Below the pieces are notes generated by a model. The model was not told the origin of the DNA, ran no database searches, and saw only the letters and a list, made by a program, of their open reading frames with translations. The translations under genes and the position numbers were made by a program. Shown here piece by piece: positions 63,428 to 64,000 of a stretch of 64,000 nucleotides of DNA. Each line of letters starts with the position of its first letter. Position 1 is the first letter of the stretch. This DNA is from Actinocorallia sp. API 0066 (GTDB taxonomy: Bacteria > Actinomycetota > Actinomycetes > Streptosporangiales > Streptosporangiaceae): assembly GCF_020991275.1 (NCBI RefSeq), contig NZ_JAJLQY010000010.1, positions 186,001 to 250,000 on the forward strand, written 5' to 3'.

Positions 63428-63588
63428 CGGCACCGCCCGGTGCCGTCGCAGACATGGCAGTTCTCGACGCTGTCCACCCAGGTCACGGTGCCGTCCTCGG
63501 CGCGCCGGGGACGCTGGTAGGTGACCTTCCCGCTGCCCGCGCAGTGCCCGCAGGGCGGCGGTTCCGACTCCCTGGCCAACGGCCACAC
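63424..63588 (-). CDS. Small CxxCxGxG zinc protein (upstream gene of pair)
   Basis: The product of about 54 residues has two DnaJ-type motifs, CGHCAGSG and CHVCDGTG, separated by RPRRAEDGTVTWVD. That spacing segment is echoed in the downstream protein as RREADGTVGWIRVD, so the two are diverged duplicates. I chose the GTG in GVWPLAR after AGGGG; GTG 63609 is a longer option. Function is unknown. Confidence 0.6.
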   Translation of the reverse strand: MWPLARESEPPPCGHCAGSGKVTYQRPRRAEDGTVTWVDSVENCHVCDGTGRCR

Positions 63589-63676
63589 CCCCTGCTCACG
63601 ACGGGTCACGACGGCCACCGACCAGCATGACGGCCGGTGGCCCGCCGCGTCCACCGGCCTGGGACAATGGCCGATC

Positions 63677-64000
63677 GTGTACGCACTGCTGTTCTCCCTG
63701 GTCCTGCGCCGCATCGACGCCGAGCACGTCCACCACCTGACGCTGCGGCTGCTGCGCGTCCTGCAGGCGGTGCCGGGCCTGGCCCCGCTGGTGCGGCGTG
63801 TCCTGGGCCCCAAGGGCCCGCCGGTGCGCGCGCTCGGCCTCGATTTCCCGGGCCCGCTCGGCCTCGCCGCCGGCTTCGACAAGGACGCCGTCGCCTACGA
63901 GGCGCTGGGCGCGTTCGGCTTCTCCCACGTCGAGGTCGGGACGCTCACCGGCGAGCCGCAGCGGGGCAACCCGCCCAAGCGGCTGTTCCGGCTCGTCGCC
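63677..64000 (+). CDS. pyrD: Dihydroorotate dehydrogenase (quinone), N-terminal part, cut by window edge
   Basis: The visible 108 residues show an N-terminal membrane-association helix pair (LLFSLVLRRIDAEHVHHLTL). The class 2 PyrD beginning of the barrel follows with GLDFPGPLGLAAGFDKDAVA, FGFSHVEVGTLTGEPQRGNP and KRLFRL, the FMN-site signature. It oxidises dihydroorotate with quinone in pyrimidine synthesis. The GTG start fits the family length. The rest lies beyond the window. Confidence 0.95.
   Translation, partial: MYALLFSLVLRRIDAEHVHHLTLRLLRVLQAVPGLAPLVRRVLGPKGPPVRALGLDFPGPLGLAAGFDKDAVAYEALGAFGFSHVEVGTLTGEPQRGNPPKRLFRLVA

Overview
This is a high-GC actinobacterial chromosome segment. Most of it is about 70-75% G+C, with many GTG and some TTG starts, 4-base stop/start overlaps inside operons and strong GGAGG-type ribosome sites. 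The block DUF3180-folK-folB-folP, folE, ftsH, hpt, tilS, zincin, dacB, ppa follows the conserved actinomycete order. With PucR, DUF2786, DUF1023 and WXG100 families present, a filamentous actinomycete (Streptosporangiales/Thermomonosporaceae-like) is the best guess; the exact taxon is inference.

Region 1 to about 16.2 kb: a truncated PH-domain membrane protein, an orphan NuoD-like subunit, then the tetrahydrofolate operon on the minus strand. The folate genes are interrupted by a visibly AT-richer accessory island (about 4.36-7.27 kb) with a small lipoprotein, a chimeric DUF1023 alpha/beta hydrolase and a divergent WXG100 protein. Folate and housekeeping genes resume with folE, ftsH, hpt, tilS, a DUF2342 zincin and the PBP4-type dacB; ppa is on the plus strand and an NlpC/P60 hydrolase follows.

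Region 16.4-29.9 kb: a membrane-anchored ECF sigma factor with a built-in zinc anti-sigma-like motif, a NERD protein, and a MerR regulator with an operator-like palindrome ahead of a VIT/VWA protein. An orphan ribonucleotide-reductase C-terminal-like domain, galE, a 43-residue lipoprotein, an Rv3722c-type aminotransferase, ptpA with fructosamine kinase, and a secreted S33 peptidase follow. Then come tRNA-Thr(CGT), an integrase remnant and two unknown genes, which look like the scar of an integrated element.

Region 29.9-47.6 kb: a complete branched-chain amino-acid type ABC transporter (livK-M-H-G-F), a PucR regulator, an F420/PPOX enzyme, an unusually short Rho, RecQ, an EF-hand protein, a PAP2-lipid kinase fusion, a TetR/pirin divergent pair, a nucleosidase, two acyl-CoA thioesterases and a membrane class III adenylate/guanylate cyclase.

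Region 47.6-64 kb: two DUF2786 paralogs around small unknown genes, signal peptidase I, an RNase H-like protein, tRNA-Asp and tRNA-Phe, a membrane-anchored Mrr-like nuclease converging on an HNH-type nuclease gene, QueD behind a large AAA/TPR ATPase, an MBL hydrolase, a roughly 20-helix membrane protein, two tiny CxxCxGxG zinc proteins and the start of pyrD. Four copies of an 11-base DnaA-box-like sequence are spread through the window.
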